Assembly: GCF_014268585.2 (NCBI RefSeq)
Contig: NZ_CP077092.1
Location: 744,001 to 808,000 of the forward strand
DNA length: 64,000 nt
Source of the DNA: Pseudomonas iranensis
Lineage (GTDB): Bacteria; Pseudomonadota; Gammaproteobacteria; Pseudomonadales; Pseudomonadaceae
Direction: 5' to 3'
Shown here: one piece after another, positions 1 to 8,975 of the stretch
Layout: each line of letters begins with the position of its first letter
How positions within the stretch are numbered: the first letter of the stretch is position 1
Translations under genes and position numbers: made by a program
The notes under the pieces: model-generated
The model's database searches: none
What the model was told of the DNA's origin: nothing
What the model saw: only the letters and a program-made list of their open reading frames with translations

Positions 1-759
1 GGGATCCCGGTGCGTTATCTGGCCTGGCAGCCGCAGGGCGACATCAAAGCCGCCATCGCTACCTGGGGTCGCGATCTGGCGCTGTCCAAGGACGTGCTCA
101 AACGCAACGGCAAGAAAGGCCTGTTCGACCTCGGCAATGCCGAGCTGATTCTGCCTGCCGCCGTAGATGCTCAGGCACCGCTGCGTCATCGGGCGCGATA
201 TCTGTCGGCACTCAACGAAGGCCGTTTCAGTGGCCTGAAGTTGCAGACTGAACAGCTGGCCATGGCCCGCACCCCGGAAGAATTGTCGAAAAAGTTCCGC
301 TACAACCAGCGTCGCGAATTGCGCCTGCTGGAAGAAGCGGGCGGTGTGGTGCGAGCGGTCAGCGAGTTTTCCAGCGTTGAACTGGCAGCGATGTACTGCG
401 ATCTGTTCCAGCGCCGTTGGGGTTTTCCGGCCACCGGTGCGGCGCGCATGGCCGAGGTCATCGAGTTGCTGCGCGAGCTGTTGATCGGCTCGGTCATTTT
501 CCTCAACGATGCGCCGATTGCGATTCAACTGGTCTACCGCGTCGAGGCGCCGGAATGGATCAGTGTCGAATATGTGAATGGCGGCGTTGATCCCGAGACC
601 CGCGAGTTCAGCCCCGGCAGCGTGCTGAGCTTTCTCAATACGCAAAGCGCCTGGGAACATGCACGGGCACTCGGCAAGCCGTTGCGGTTTTCGTTCGGTC
701 GCGCTGACCGTGAATACAAGGATCGCTGGTGCAACCCTGTGCCGGTCTTCACCGTATGA
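1..759 (+). CDS. Mig-14-like GNAT-fold protein, 5' end cut by window
   Basis: The frame is open to base 1 with no stop, so the N-terminus is missing; the first possible start inside the window is GTG at 10, leaving 249 residues against about 300 in the family. The protein has a GNAT/FemAB-like look: a basic stretch KKFRYNQRRELR near residue 95, and the C-terminal end SFGRADREYKDRW. It resembles Mig-14, a protein linked to resistance to host antimicrobial peptides in Salmonella and P. aeruginosa (PA5003), probably inner-membrane associated. Its stop overlaps the start of dnpA (ATGA), so the two are translationally coupled. The biochemical activity of the family is not settled. Identification rests on recalled sequence and on the dnpA neighbour. 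Confidence 0.75.
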   Translation, partial: GIPVRYLAWQPQGDIKAAIATWGRDLALSKDVLKRNGKKGLFDLGNAELILPAAVDAQAPLRHRARYLSALNEGRFSGLKLQTEQLAMARTPEELSKKFRYNQRRELRLLEEAGGVVRAVSEFSSVELAAMYCDLFQRRWGFPATGAARMAEVIELLRELLIGSVIFLNDAPIAIQLVYRVEAPEWISVEYVNGGVDPETREFSPGSVLSFLNTQSAWEHARALGKPLRFSFGRADREYKDRWCNPVPVFTV

Positions 760-2168
760 GTCAGACCATGAGCCGCAAACAGCAATTGCTCAAGCGCCAT
801 CGACGCAATAAACGCGTGACTGTGCTGGTCGCTTTGATCGCCATCATCGCGCTGAGCGTGCTGGTCGCCTGGTGGCTGGCGCCGGTGTTGCTGATCGGCG
901 GCTGGATCGCCCATGAAGCGTGGTTTGCCGATCATCTGTTCTACGCCCCGAGCGACGATTACCAATACAGCTTCCCGCCGTACACGCCGCAGCCGAAGGT
1001 GCATCTGAACGGCGAGCAGCTGCGTCTGGACGAAGGGGTGATGCTGGGCGATGACGCCATGCTGATCCTGGCTGTGCGGGTCAAAAGTACCTGGCTGGGA
1101 CGTTTTCTTGATCCTCGCGTCGAGTTGTCGGGCGGCGGCAATCCTGACGTGCAGACTTTTGAACGCGGTGTCGGCGGCCTGCGCTATCTGAACCTCAGCG
1201 GTCAGGCGCAAGCATTGTCCGAAGGAGTATTGCGTCTGCGCGGCCGTTTCTGTCGAGTGTCGGGCGAGCCGGTGCTGTGGGCGCTGGGACACGCCGATTA
1301 CCGTCGTCAGCGGGTCATGGTCATTGCCCCTCACGCGGATGATGCGGAGCTGGCGGCGTTCGGCTTGTACAGTCAGGCCGATGAAGCCTGGATCGTTACC
1401 CTGACTGCTGGTGAAATCGAGGCCGAACACTATCAGCAGATGGGCATGAGCAAGGTCGACGCCGCGCGGCTGAAGGGACGTTTGCGCGCCTGGGACAGCC
1501 TCACTGTGCCGCAATGGGCCGGAGTCGCCCAGCAGCGCTGCGTGCAGTTGGGCTATTTCTGCCTGCAACTGGCCGCGATGCGTGACAGGCCGGATCTACC
1601 GGTGGGCTCGCGCGAAGCGGACTTGAGCGATACCCGCCTGTTCCGTCAATTCAATCCATTTGTGCTCCCGGGGGATGCCGATGGCGCGCCGACCTGGAAC
1701 AATCTGCTGGCCGATCTGCGCGAAACGATGCTGCGCGCTCGTCCGGACGTCATCGTGCTGCCGCATCCGGCGCTCGACCCGCATCCTGACCACATCTGCG
1801 CGCAGCAGGCTGTGCTTGAAGTGTTGAAAAGTCTGGACTGGCAGCCGACGCTGCTCGGTTATGCCAACCACCTGCACGATAACGACCGGTGGCCGATGGG
1901 TAATAGTGGTGAAGGCGTGGCTCTGCCGCCAGCCTTTGATGCTGGCGTGCCGGTGCAGCCTGTATGCCTGGCGTTGTCCGCAGAGCAGCAGCGTGACAAA
2001 GCCATGGCCCTGGGCATGATGCATGACTTGCAGCCGCCTGCGCCGTTCAAGCGTCGCTTGCGTCGCAGCCTGCAGCGATCGCTGGCTGGGCGCTCCGGTT
2101 CGCCTTATGGCGAAAACGAATTTTTCCGCAAGGCGGTTCGGCGACATGAACTGTTCTGGCGTTTGTAA
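756..2168 (+). CDS. dnpA: PIG-L family de-N-acetylase (DnpA-like)
   Basis: A 470-residue protein. The start ATG at 756 overlaps the previous stop as ATGA; an upstream ATG at 729 would overlap that gene by 31 bases and is less likely. A hydrophobic segment at about residues 19-45 anchors it in the inner membrane. The zinc-binding PIG-L motif PHADDAE lies at 192-198, with a second histidine cluster DPHPDH near 344. PIG-L enzymes remove N-acetyl groups from GlcNAc-type sugars. In P. aeruginosa the homologue (PA5002) lies in the LPS core cluster and affects fluoroquinolone tolerance. The sugar substrate here is inferred to be a surface glycan. Confidence 0.85.
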   Translation: MSQTMSRKQQLLKRHRRNKRVTVLVALIAIIALSVLVAWWLAPVLLIGGWIAHEAWFADHLFYAPSDDYQYSFPPYTPQPKVHLNGEQLRLDEGVMLGDDAMLILAVRVKSTWLGRFLDPRVELSGGGNPDVQTFERGVGGLRYLNLSGQAQALSEGVLRLRGRFCRVSGEPVLWALGHADYRRQRVMVIAPHADDAELAAFGLYSQADEAWIVTLTAGEIEAEHYQQMGMSKVDAARLKGRLRAWDSLTVPQWAGVAQQRCVQLGYFCLQLAAMRDRPDLPVGSREADLSDTRLFRQFNPFVLPGDADGAPTWNNLLADLRETMLRARPDVIVLPHPALDPHPDHICAQQAVLEVLKSLDWQPTLLGYANHLHDNDRWPMGNSGEGVALPPAFDAGVPVQPVCLALSAEQQRDKAMALGMMHDLQPPAPFKRRLRRSLQRSLAGRSGSPYGENEFFRKAVRRHELFWRL

Positions 2169-2249
2169 CGACACAGGCGCCCGCGCAAGACTTTCTTGCG
2201 GGCGGGCATGTTCAGGTTTGCTCGGGTTGCTGTTGCGGCAAGGAAGACA

Positions 2250-3206
2250 ATGAAAGTTCTATTTCTGGTGCAGAAAGATCAACGGGCCATTCTCGATCGT
2301 TTGTACGAGGGTGTCGCCGCCCATTGTGAGTGCGATCTGCGCTGGTTGAGCGGTGACGAGCAGCGCAATCTGCGTCGATACTTTCGCCGCGAAGTCGACG
2401 TTTCCCGCTATGACCGCATCGTGTTTTTCTTGCGCTTCAAGCAGGAGATTCGTCAGGTCGGATTTATTCGCACCATCCCCAATCTGGTGATTCTGGAGCA
2501 CGACGCCTATCAGAATTACATTCCCTGCAAGTACACCGGCAAGTTCAGTGCGCACTATCGCCGCTTGCCGTGGGCACGGGTGATCAGTTCCGGGTTCGTG
2601 GTTGCCGAGCGCTTGCGCTCGGAAGGCTTCGACGCCGTGTTCGTGCCCAAGGGCTACGATCAGACGCAATTGCAGGACCTGGGGCGCGAGCGGGATATCG
2701 AACTTGCCTTCGTCGGCAGTACCAACAGTGTGGCCTACAGCGGTCGCAAGGCACTGCTGGATGAATTGGGCCAGGTCGAGCCGCTGCTGGTGACGCGGAC
2801 CAAGTCCGGGGCTGAATACCTGGAAACGCTCAACCGTATCCGCTTTTTTGTCAGCGCGGACGTTGGCATGGGCGAGTTCATGATCAAGAACTTCGAGGCG
2901 ATGGCTTGCGGCTGCGTTCTGCTGGCCTATGATCAAGGCGCCGCCGAAAACGCAGCGCTGGGTTTGCAGGACATGCATAACGTGGTGTTCTATCAGACGA
3001 TCGCGCAGTTGCAGGAAAAGCTGGCCAGGCTGCGCGAGGATCCGCAACTGGCGCAACGCATCGCTGACAACGGTCGCGAACTGGCGGTGGAGCAGTTCAG
3101 CTTCGCGCGGATCGGTCAGCGCATCGTTGAAGAGCTTGAGCCACCGCTGCGTGAGCGGGCGCCGCTGAGTCTGCTGGAAAAAATCCGCCTGAAAGTGGGC
3201 ATTTGA
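2250..3206 (+). CDS. Glycosyltransferase, GT-B type, LPS core cluster
   Basis: A 318-residue protein. The start ATG at 2250 has AGGAAG seven bases upstream; the frame is open from 2196 but that region has no good ribosome site. The N-terminal half carries an acceptor-side Rossmann-like region. The C-terminal half has the typical donor-site stretch KNFEAMACGCVLL at about 212-224, as in single-domain Glyco_trans_1_2 transferases. Position after dnpA matches PA5001 (called ssg in some pseudomonads), needed for surface polysaccharide and normal LPS. It is expected to act at the cytoplasmic face of the inner membrane on the outer core. Sugar specificity cannot be read from sequence. Confidence 0.8.
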   Translation: MKVLFLVQKDQRAILDRLYEGVAAHCECDLRWLSGDEQRNLRRYFRREVDVSRYDRIVFFLRFKQEIRQVGFIRTIPNLVILEHDAYQNYIPCKYTGKFSAHYRRLPWARVISSGFVVAERLRSEGFDAVFVPKGYDQTQLQDLGRERDIELAFVGSTNSVAYSGRKALLDELGQVEPLLVTRTKSGAEYLETLNRIRFFVSADVGMGEFMIKNFEAMACGCVLLAYDQGAAENAALGLQDMHNVVFYQTIAQLQEKLARLREDPQLAQRIADNGRELAVEQFSFARIGQRIVEELEPPLRERAPLSLLEKIRLKVGI

Positions 3207-3260
3207 CAAGTGTCATATAGCCAGTGATATTGCTGGCGACTTCTGATTAACGAGATTTCG

Positions 3261-4022
3261 GTGCAATTTTCCAAAGAAAGCCAGATTACATTGGTGGTTA
3301 CCAGCTGCGGTCGACTTGATCTGCTCAAGACCACTCTCGATAGCTTCGACCGGTACAACACGGCACCCATTCGGGAAGTGTTCATCACCGAAGATGCCGG
3401 CGACGAAGGCGTTGCCGGGATTCTGCCTGCCCATTGGAAAGAACATTGCACGGTCTTCGTCAATCGTCCGAAGCTGGGCCAGTTGGCATCGATCGACCTG
3501 GCCTACGGGCAGGTCAGCACACCCTATATCTTTCATTGCGAAGACGACTGGGAGTTCTACCGTCCAGGGTTCGTGGAAGACTCGATGACCGTTCTGCAGG
3601 CCCGGCCGGAAATTCTGCAGATCTGGTTGCGCAGCTATAATCACGATCTGCGGGTTCACAGTCCTTACATCCATTTGGGCGCGCGCGAGATTGTCGATGG
3701 CGTCGCGTGTTATCCGCTGATTTCCGACAAGCCGGAGTGGCAGGGGTTCTCGCTGAACCCTGGGTTGCGTCGACTCGAGGACTATCGGTTGTGTGCGCCT
3801 TTCGCCGGTCATGGTGGCGAGAAGGCCTTGTCACAGCGCTACTCACAACTGAACAGGGACGCCTTGATACTCGAGGCAGACGCGGTCATGCACACCGGTT
3901 TCGGTCTGCATGTGCAAACGGATGTCGAGCGTGAACGCAAAGCGCGCCGCAATCGCCGCGAACAGATCAAATTTGCCTTGTTTCTGTTGCTGGGAGTCTG
4001 CATTGGCTGGTTCATCAACTGA
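3261..4022 (+). CDS. Family 2 (GT-A) glycosyltransferase with C-terminal membrane anchor
   Basis: A 253-residue protein starting with GTG at 3261; no ATG lies near in frame. The N-terminus ITLVVTSCGRLDLLKTTLDSF is the usual GT2 nucleotide-binding strand, and CEDDWEF near residue 95 supplies the DxD-like metal site. The last 20 residues are hydrophobic (FALFLLLGVCIGWF), giving a single C-terminal membrane segment after a very basic stretch ERKARRNRREQIK. It lies 54 bases after the previous transferase and just before another, so it is probably in the same LPS operon. Donor and acceptor are unknown. Confidence 0.8.
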   Translation: MQFSKESQITLVVTSCGRLDLLKTTLDSFDRYNTAPIREVFITEDAGDEGVAGILPAHWKEHCTVFVNRPKLGQLASIDLAYGQVSTPYIFHCEDDWEFYRPGFVEDSMTVLQARPEILQIWLRSYNHDLRVHSPYIHLGAREIVDGVACYPLISDKPEWQGFSLNPGLRRLEDYRLCAPFAGHGGEKALSQRYSQLNRDALILEADAVMHTGFGLHVQTDVERERKARRNRREQIKFALFLLLGVCIGWFIN

Positions 4023-4076
4023 GTTCGAGTACCGCGCAGCTTGTCTCCGCAAATCCGTGCAACGGCTTTCTGCCCG

Positions 4077-5171
4077 ATGAATATTCTCAATATCATGTGG
4101 GCCGGTGGCGCTCCGTTCGCATCAATCCATAAAGTGCATCAGCAGATACTCTCTCAGGCTGCGCCGTCGGCGGTGGTCAAAACCTGGCTCCTCCAGGGGC
4201 AGGGAGCCGAGTGCGGCGTGGATGTCGGTGAGGTCCGGGAGTGGCAGTTATCGTCAGCCCGCCTGAAGGGCCGGCATTTCTGGCGTTTGGCCAAACCCGT
4301 GATGCGGGCGAGGTTTCGCCAGGCGCTCGTGGACAGTGACGCTCGATTGCTGCTGCTGGACGGCATGGGTGTCGCACGCACGTTGTTACCGGTCCTCAAG
4401 AAACTGCCGCATATCCGCGCGGTAGTGATCTTCCACGGTTCGGCGCGTTTGAATGCCGGCGACCAGGCACTCTTTCAGGCAATTCCTGCGTCCCGGCTGA
4501 CATTGGTTGCCGTTTCCAGCACCCTTGCCGATTCACTGGCCCGCGATCTGCGGATGCCTGTCACCGCGCTGCGAAGTGCGTTCGATCCTGAGGCTTTTCG
4601 CGCTGACCTGCTCACCCGCGAGCAAGCCCGGACACGGTTGGGTTTACCGCAAGGCGATGCGCCAGTATTGGGCGCCGTAGGGCGGCTGGTCTCGGAAAAA
4701 GGTTTCGGCTATCTGCTGGATGCCTTTGCCGCAGCACTCGACACCCGCCCGGACTTGCGCCTGGTCATTGTTGGCGAAGGCTCCAAACGCGCGGCGCTGG
4801 AGCAGCGCATCGACGCGCTTGGCTTGCACGAGAAGGTCTTGCTGACCGGCCATCTGAACGAAGCAGCGCAGCTTTATCGTGCGTTCGACTGGGTGGCCAT
4901 CCCTTCGCTGGAGGAGGGCCTGGGTCTGGTCATGCAGGAAGCGGTGATGGCCGGCGTACCGGTGCTGTGCAGCGATCTGGAGGTGTTCAGCGAACAGCTG
5001 GGCAGCGCCGGCTGGTATGCGCCGGTCAATGACACGAAAGCCTGGGCCGAGGCCATCGACCGCGCCTTCAGTGCCTCATCTCAAGCGATCAATGCCGAGC
5101 AGTACCGGATGCTCGCTCCGGACGAGGCCTGGTCGAGCTTCAGCCAGGCTGCCCGCGCATTGTTTTCATGA
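4077..5171 (+). CDS. Family 4 glycosyltransferase, LPS core cluster
   Basis: A 364-residue GT-B glycosyltransferase. ATG at 4077 is taken as the start because the GT4 N-terminal strand NILNIMWAGG begins there; an in-frame upstream extension to 4041 adds nothing conserved. The donor-site motif EEGLGLVMQEA, an E-x7-E pattern, lies near residue 279, and GRLVSEKGFGYLLDAF near 202 is also typical. It likely adds a sugar to the LPS core, by position and family. Its 3' end overlaps the converging kinase-like gene by six bases. It occupies roughly the wapR position of P. aeruginosa, but I do not assign that name because WapR is, as I recall, a different fold family. Confidence 0.82.
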   Translation: MNILNIMWAGGAPFASIHKVHQQILSQAAPSAVVKTWLLQGQGAECGVDVGEVREWQLSSARLKGRHFWRLAKPVMRARFRQALVDSDARLLLLDGMGVARTLLPVLKKLPHIRAVVIFHGSARLNAGDQALFQAIPASRLTLVAVSSTLADSLARDLRMPVTALRSAFDPEAFRADLLTREQARTRLGLPQGDAPVLGAVGRLVSEKGFGYLLDAFAAALDTRPDLRLVIVGEGSKRAALEQRIDALGLHEKVLLTGHLNEAAQLYRAFDWVAIPSLEEGLGLVMQEAVMAGVPVLCSDLEVFSEQLGSAGWYAPVNDTKAWAEAIDRAFSASSQAINAEQYRMLAPDEAWSSFSQAARALFS

Positions 5172-5771
5172 CGACAACACCGCGCGCTCAAGTGCCTGCA
5201 TCGGAAAGCTGTCGTTCAGCTTTTCGCGCGCAATATAGCGTGCGAAGTGTTGCAGGTTGCGTTTGATCAAGCGCTTTGGCAACGGTCCGCGGGTAAAGCG
5301 CATGTCGGCGACATCGATCAGGCCCATGCGGTTGTCTGGCGTGACAACGATGTTGCCCAGATGCAGGGAGCGGAAATAGATGCCCGAGCGATGCAGGCTG
5401 CGTATCAGGGCGGCGAGGTCCGGCAATGCCTGCTTCCACTCGAACCCTTGTTTGCTGGCGATCTGACGCAGCGTCTGCCCTGGCAGAGGCTCATACAGCA
5501 CGGCGGTCATGCCTGGTTTTTCAAGGCGAAAGAACTGCAGGATCTGCAAGGTCGGTACGCCGAGTTTTTGCAGCTCGACGGCATTGTCGATGAACCGCTT
5601 CGAATAGGGGCGCAGCAGAGCGGATGAAAAAAACCGCTTGCGACGGAACAGTTTGAGAATTTTTCCATCTTGCAGCAGGTAGACTTTCGGCCCGTAGCTG
5701 TCCGCTTCCAGCACTTTGGCAGCGTCGATCATTTGGTCTAGAGCGGCTTGGGAGAGCCGGGAGCATCGCAT
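5166..5771 (-). CDS. Kinase-like protein of the LPS cluster (PA4998 type)
   Basis: A 202-residue protein read leftward, starting at ATG 5771; the frame is open further upstream but would then run into the waaL start region. It has a small protein-kinase-like fold: a nucleotide-loop region VYLLQDGKILKLF with the likely lysine near 35, YFRSLHLGN at 132-140 in place of the catalytic loop, and LIDVADM near 151 in place of DFG. The usual catalytic aspartate of HxD is a serine (S135). Related Pseudomonas proteins are annotated as toluene-tolerance or LPS (Kdo/heptose) kinases. It converges with the glycosyltransferase upstream and diverges from waaL. Confidence 0.65.
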   Translation of the reverse strand: MRCSRLSQAALDQMIDAAKVLEADSYGPKVYLLQDGKILKLFRRKRFFSSALLRPYSKRFIDNAVELQKLGVPTLQILQFFRLEKPGMTAVLYEPLPGQTLRQIASKQGFEWKQALPDLAALIRSLHRSGIYFRSLHLGNIVVTPDNRMGLIDVADMRFTRGPLPKRLIKRNLQHFARYIAREKLNDSFPMQALERAVLSS

Positions 5772-5882
5772 CGTAGGAAGCCTTGTCGAAAGTGCGGGGT
5801 GTTGTAGCAGGCAATGATGCCGAAAAGTTTCGATTTTAACCATGCCGCGTCGCATGGGCGAACCCTTGTCAGGAGCAGATTG

Positions 5883-7055
5883 ATGCAGGAAACACGTTGG
5901 GCGCAACTATGGATGGCGACGGGGCTCTTGTGGTTTTTACTGGCCATTGCCGTAGCGCCCACCAACAAGGTTTACCAGCAGGGGCTGGTTGCTCTCGTCT
6001 GGTTGCCGGCGCTAGTGCTGGGCTGGTCTGCGCGGCACCGCGTCAGGGAAGTGCTTTACGAGCAACGCTGGATCTACCTGCCGTTCCTCGGATTGCTGGT
6101 CTGGTCGCTGATCAGTCTGGCATGGACAAACGCACCGGAAACGGGTCGCGAGGCCAAGCGTCTGTTGTACATCGTGGTGTTCCTGCTGTTTTTTCCGGTG
6201 TTTGCCAGCGGACGCCCCGAGCGGTTGATTCGCCTGATGCAGTGGGGCGGTCTGGGATTGGCGGTGACGGCGCTGGTGGCGATTGTCAGGTTCTACGTCA
6301 TTGACGGCAACGCCTGGTCTGCGCGGGTGGAAGGTCTGGGTGAACTGGCGCATCCGATCCTCGGCGGCTATGTCATCGGCCTCGCGGCCGTGTGGCTGGC
6401 CCTGTGGGCGCCGCGTGATCTGATGCGGCAAGGGATCTGGGCGCTGGCGTTGACGGTGCTGGTTGTTTTTGTCCTGATGAGTCAGAGCCGCGGTGCGGCG
6501 TTGGCGCTGTTTCTGACCATCCTGGCCATGCCGATCTGGTGCCGTGACCGGCACAGCCGAATCGTCGCAGCCGTGGCACTGGTGGTGGCGATTGCGGCGC
6601 TGTGGCTGTTCGAGCCGTTGGTGCTGGCGCGCGGGGTCTCGTATCGTCCGCAGATTCTGATGGCTTCTCTGGATATGATTGCCAAGCACCCCTGGGGCGG
6701 GCTGGGTCTGGGTGGGGACTATCGGGTGCTCTGGTCTGGAATGACCTTCGATCACGCCCACAACCTGTTCACCCATGTCGCGATCGTGCTGGGTCTGCCG
6801 GGACTGCTGTTATGGTCTGCCGTCTGGTTCGGCGTGATTTTCCAGGCGTGGAAAGTTCGGGAAACGCTGTATGCCCGGGGGATCATCGGTATCTGGCTGT
6901 TCTCGACATTGGCGATGCAGTTCGACGCTGCCAGCCTCACCGGCACTCCGCGCGCCGAGTGGTTCATCAGCTGGCTGCCGTTGGGGCTTGCCAGCGTTTT
7001 GGTATGGGCGCGGGCCAATGGCGGCGCTTGTGATAAAATTTCGCGTTCTTCTTAA
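5883..7055 (+). CDS. waaL: O-antigen ligase (WaaL)
   Basis: A 390-residue multi-pass inner-membrane protein. ATG at 5883 is chosen because the first membrane helix follows directly; upstream residues in this frame look like chance coding. About ten or more hydrophobic helices are visible, with the large periplasmic loop of the Wzy_C family before DHAHNLFTH near residue 290, where the conserved histidine of O-antigen ligases lies. The enzyme joins undecaprenyl-linked O-polysaccharide to the lipid A-core in the periplasm. It sits directly before msbA, matching PA4999-PA4997 with the kinase gene turned round. Confidence 0.85.
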   Translation: MQETRWAQLWMATGLLWFLLAIAVAPTNKVYQQGLVALVWLPALVLGWSARHRVREVLYEQRWIYLPFLGLLVWSLISLAWTNAPETGREAKRLLYIVVFLLFFPVFASGRPERLIRLMQWGGLGLAVTALVAIVRFYVIDGNAWSARVEGLGELAHPILGGYVIGLAAVWLALWAPRDLMRQGIWALALTVLVVFVLMSQSRGAALALFLTILAMPIWCRDRHSRIVAAVALVVAIAALWLFEPLVLARGVSYRPQILMASLDMIAKHPWGGLGLGGDYRVLWSGMTFDHAHNLFTHVAIVLGLPGLLLWSAVWFGVIFQAWKVRETLYARGIIGIWLFSTLAMQFDAASLTGTPRAEWFISWLPLGLASVLVWARANGGACDKISRSS

Positions 7056-7070
7056 CCAGTGAGCTCTACG

Positions 7071-8876
7071 ATGACTGACGCACCGCCCAAAGCGGAACAG
7101 GAATCCAGCCTGAAAATCTACTTTCGGCTGTTGGGGTACGTAAAACCCTATATCGGTCTTTTCCTGCTGAGTATCGTGGGCTTCGTGATCTTTGCTTCCA
7201 CGCAACCGATGCTGGCCGGGATTCTCAAGTATTTTGTCGATGGCCTGAGCAATCCCGAAGCGGTGCTCTTCCCCAATGTGCCTTATCTGCGAGACGTGCA
7301 GCTGTTGATGGCTGTGCCGTTGCTGATCATTTTGATCGCAGCGTGGCAGGGCCTTGGCTCGTTTCTCGGCAACTATTACCTGGCGAGGGTTTCGTTGGGG
7401 CTGGTGCATGACCTGCGTATCGAATTGTTCAACAAACTGTTGGTACTGCCCAACCGCTATTTCGATACCCACAACTCGGGTCATCTGATCTCGCGCATCA
7501 CCTTCAACGTGACCATGGTCACCGGCGCCGCCACGGATGCCATCAAAGTGGTGATCCGCGAAGGCCTGACCGTGGTTTTCCTGTTCGCCTATCTGCTCTG
7601 GATGAACTGGAAGCTGACCTTGGTGATGCTGGCGATCCTGCCCGTGATCGCGTTCATGGTCGGCAACACCAGCAAGAAATTCCGCAAGCAGAGCAAGAAG
7701 ATTCAAGTGGCAATGGGCGATGTCACTCACGTCGCTTCCGAAACCATTCAAGGCTATCGCGTCGTGCGCAGTTTCGGTGGCGAGGCTTATGAGCAGCAGC
7801 GTTTTGCGGCGGCCAGTCAGAGCAACACCGACAAACAGTTGCGCATGACCAAGACTGGCGCGGTGTATACGCCGATGCTGCAGCTGGTGATCTACACCGC
7901 CATGGCCGTCCTGATGTTCCTGGTATTGTTTCTGCGCGGTGATGCAACGGCCGGTGATCTGGTCGCGTACATCACGGCAGCAGGTTTGCTGCCGAAGCCG
8001 ATCCGGCAATTGTCCGAAGTCAGCTCGACCATCCAGAAAGGCGTGGCCGGCGCAGAAAGCATTTTCGAGCAACTCGACGTTGAACCGGAAATCGATACCG
8101 GCACGATCGAGCGTGATCGGGTCAGTGGCCACCTGGCGGTGAACAACCTCAGCTTCACTTACCCGGGCACCGAACGGGAAGTGCTGAAAAACATCAGCTT
8201 CACCGCGTCGCCAGGTCAGATGATCGCATTGGTCGGGCGTTCCGGCAGCGGCAAATCGACGCTGGCCAGTCTCATTCCGCGCTTCTATCACCACGAGACC
8301 GGCGAAATTCTGCTCGATGATGTCGAGATCGAAGATTATCGCCTGCGCAATCTGCGCCGCCATGTAGCGCAAGTGACCCAGCACGTGACGCTGTTCAACG
8401 ACACCATCGCCAACAACATCGCTTACGGCGATCTCGCAGGCGCGCCTCGCGAGGACATCGAAAAGGCCGCCCGTGATGCATTTGCCATGGACTTCATCGC
8501 GCAGATGCCTCAAGGCCTGGATACCCAGGTCGGCGAGAACGGTGTGCTGTTGTCTGGTGGCCAGCGTCAGCGTCTGGCGATTGCCCGGGCGCTGTTGAAA
8601 AACGCCCCACTGCTGATCCTCGACGAAGCGACGTCGGCCCTCGATACCGAATCCGAGCGGCACATTCAGGCGGCACTCGACCATGTCATGAAGGGCCGCA
8701 CCACGCTGGTCATTGCCCACCGTTTGTCGACCATCGAAAAGGCCGATCTGATTCTGGTCATGGATCAGGGCGAGATCGTCGAGCGCGGCACTCATGCCCA
8801 ACTGCTTGCCCACAATGGTTACTACGCGCGGCTGCATGCGATGGGGCTGGATGCTCCGGCCGAAGACATTGCCTGA
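7071..8876 (+). CDS. msbA: Lipid A export ABC transporter (MsbA)
   Basis: A 601-residue half-transporter that flips lipid A-core across the inner membrane. Start ATG 7071; a GTG at 7059 in frame is an alternative adding four residues. The N-terminal half has six membrane helices (about residues 25-330). The C-terminal ATPase has Walker A GRSGSGKST near 388, the signature LLSGGQRQR near 493 and Walker B LLILDEA near 512, followed by the H-loop VIAHRLST. The length matches the family. It lies 15 bases after waaL, so co-transcription is likely, with hldE 99 bases downstream. Confidence 0.97.
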   Translation: MTDAPPKAEQESSLKIYFRLLGYVKPYIGLFLLSIVGFVIFASTQPMLAGILKYFVDGLSNPEAVLFPNVPYLRDVQLLMAVPLLIILIAAWQGLGSFLGNYYLARVSLGLVHDLRIELFNKLLVLPNRYFDTHNSGHLISRITFNVTMVTGAATDAIKVVIREGLTVVFLFAYLLWMNWKLTLVMLAILPVIAFMVGNTSKKFRKQSKKIQVAMGDVTHVASETIQGYRVVRSFGGEAYEQQRFAAASQSNTDKQLRMTKTGAVYTPMLQLVIYTAMAVLMFLVLFLRGDATAGDLVAYITAAGLLPKPIRQLSEVSSTIQKGVAGAESIFEQLDVEPEIDTGTIERDRVSGHLAVNNLSFTYPGTEREVLKNISFTASPGQMIALVGRSGSGKSTLASLIPRFYHHETGEILLDDVEIEDYRLRNLRRHVAQVTQHVTLFNDTIANNIAYGDLAGAPREDIEKAARDAFAMDFIAQMPQGLDTQVGENGVLLSGGQRQRLAIARALLKNAPLLILDEATSALDTESERHIQAALDHVMKGRTTLVIAHRLSTIEKADLILVMDQGEIVERGTHAQLLAHNGYYARLHAMGLDAPAEDIA

Positions 8877-8975
8877 TCTGCGGACCAGGGTGAGTCAGCC
8901 TCACCCTCGTGTATTCCCGGTGCGCGCGATCCTGTTAATATCGCGCCCCTGTTCATTTTGTATGTGGGTTGCTCC

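Noticed and set aside
6810..8837. A 675-codon open frame on the minus strand across waaL and msbA
   Set aside because: It lies opposite msbA with its clear ABC motifs; the translation is rich in H, Q and R, as is usual for the complement of GC-rich coding DNA.
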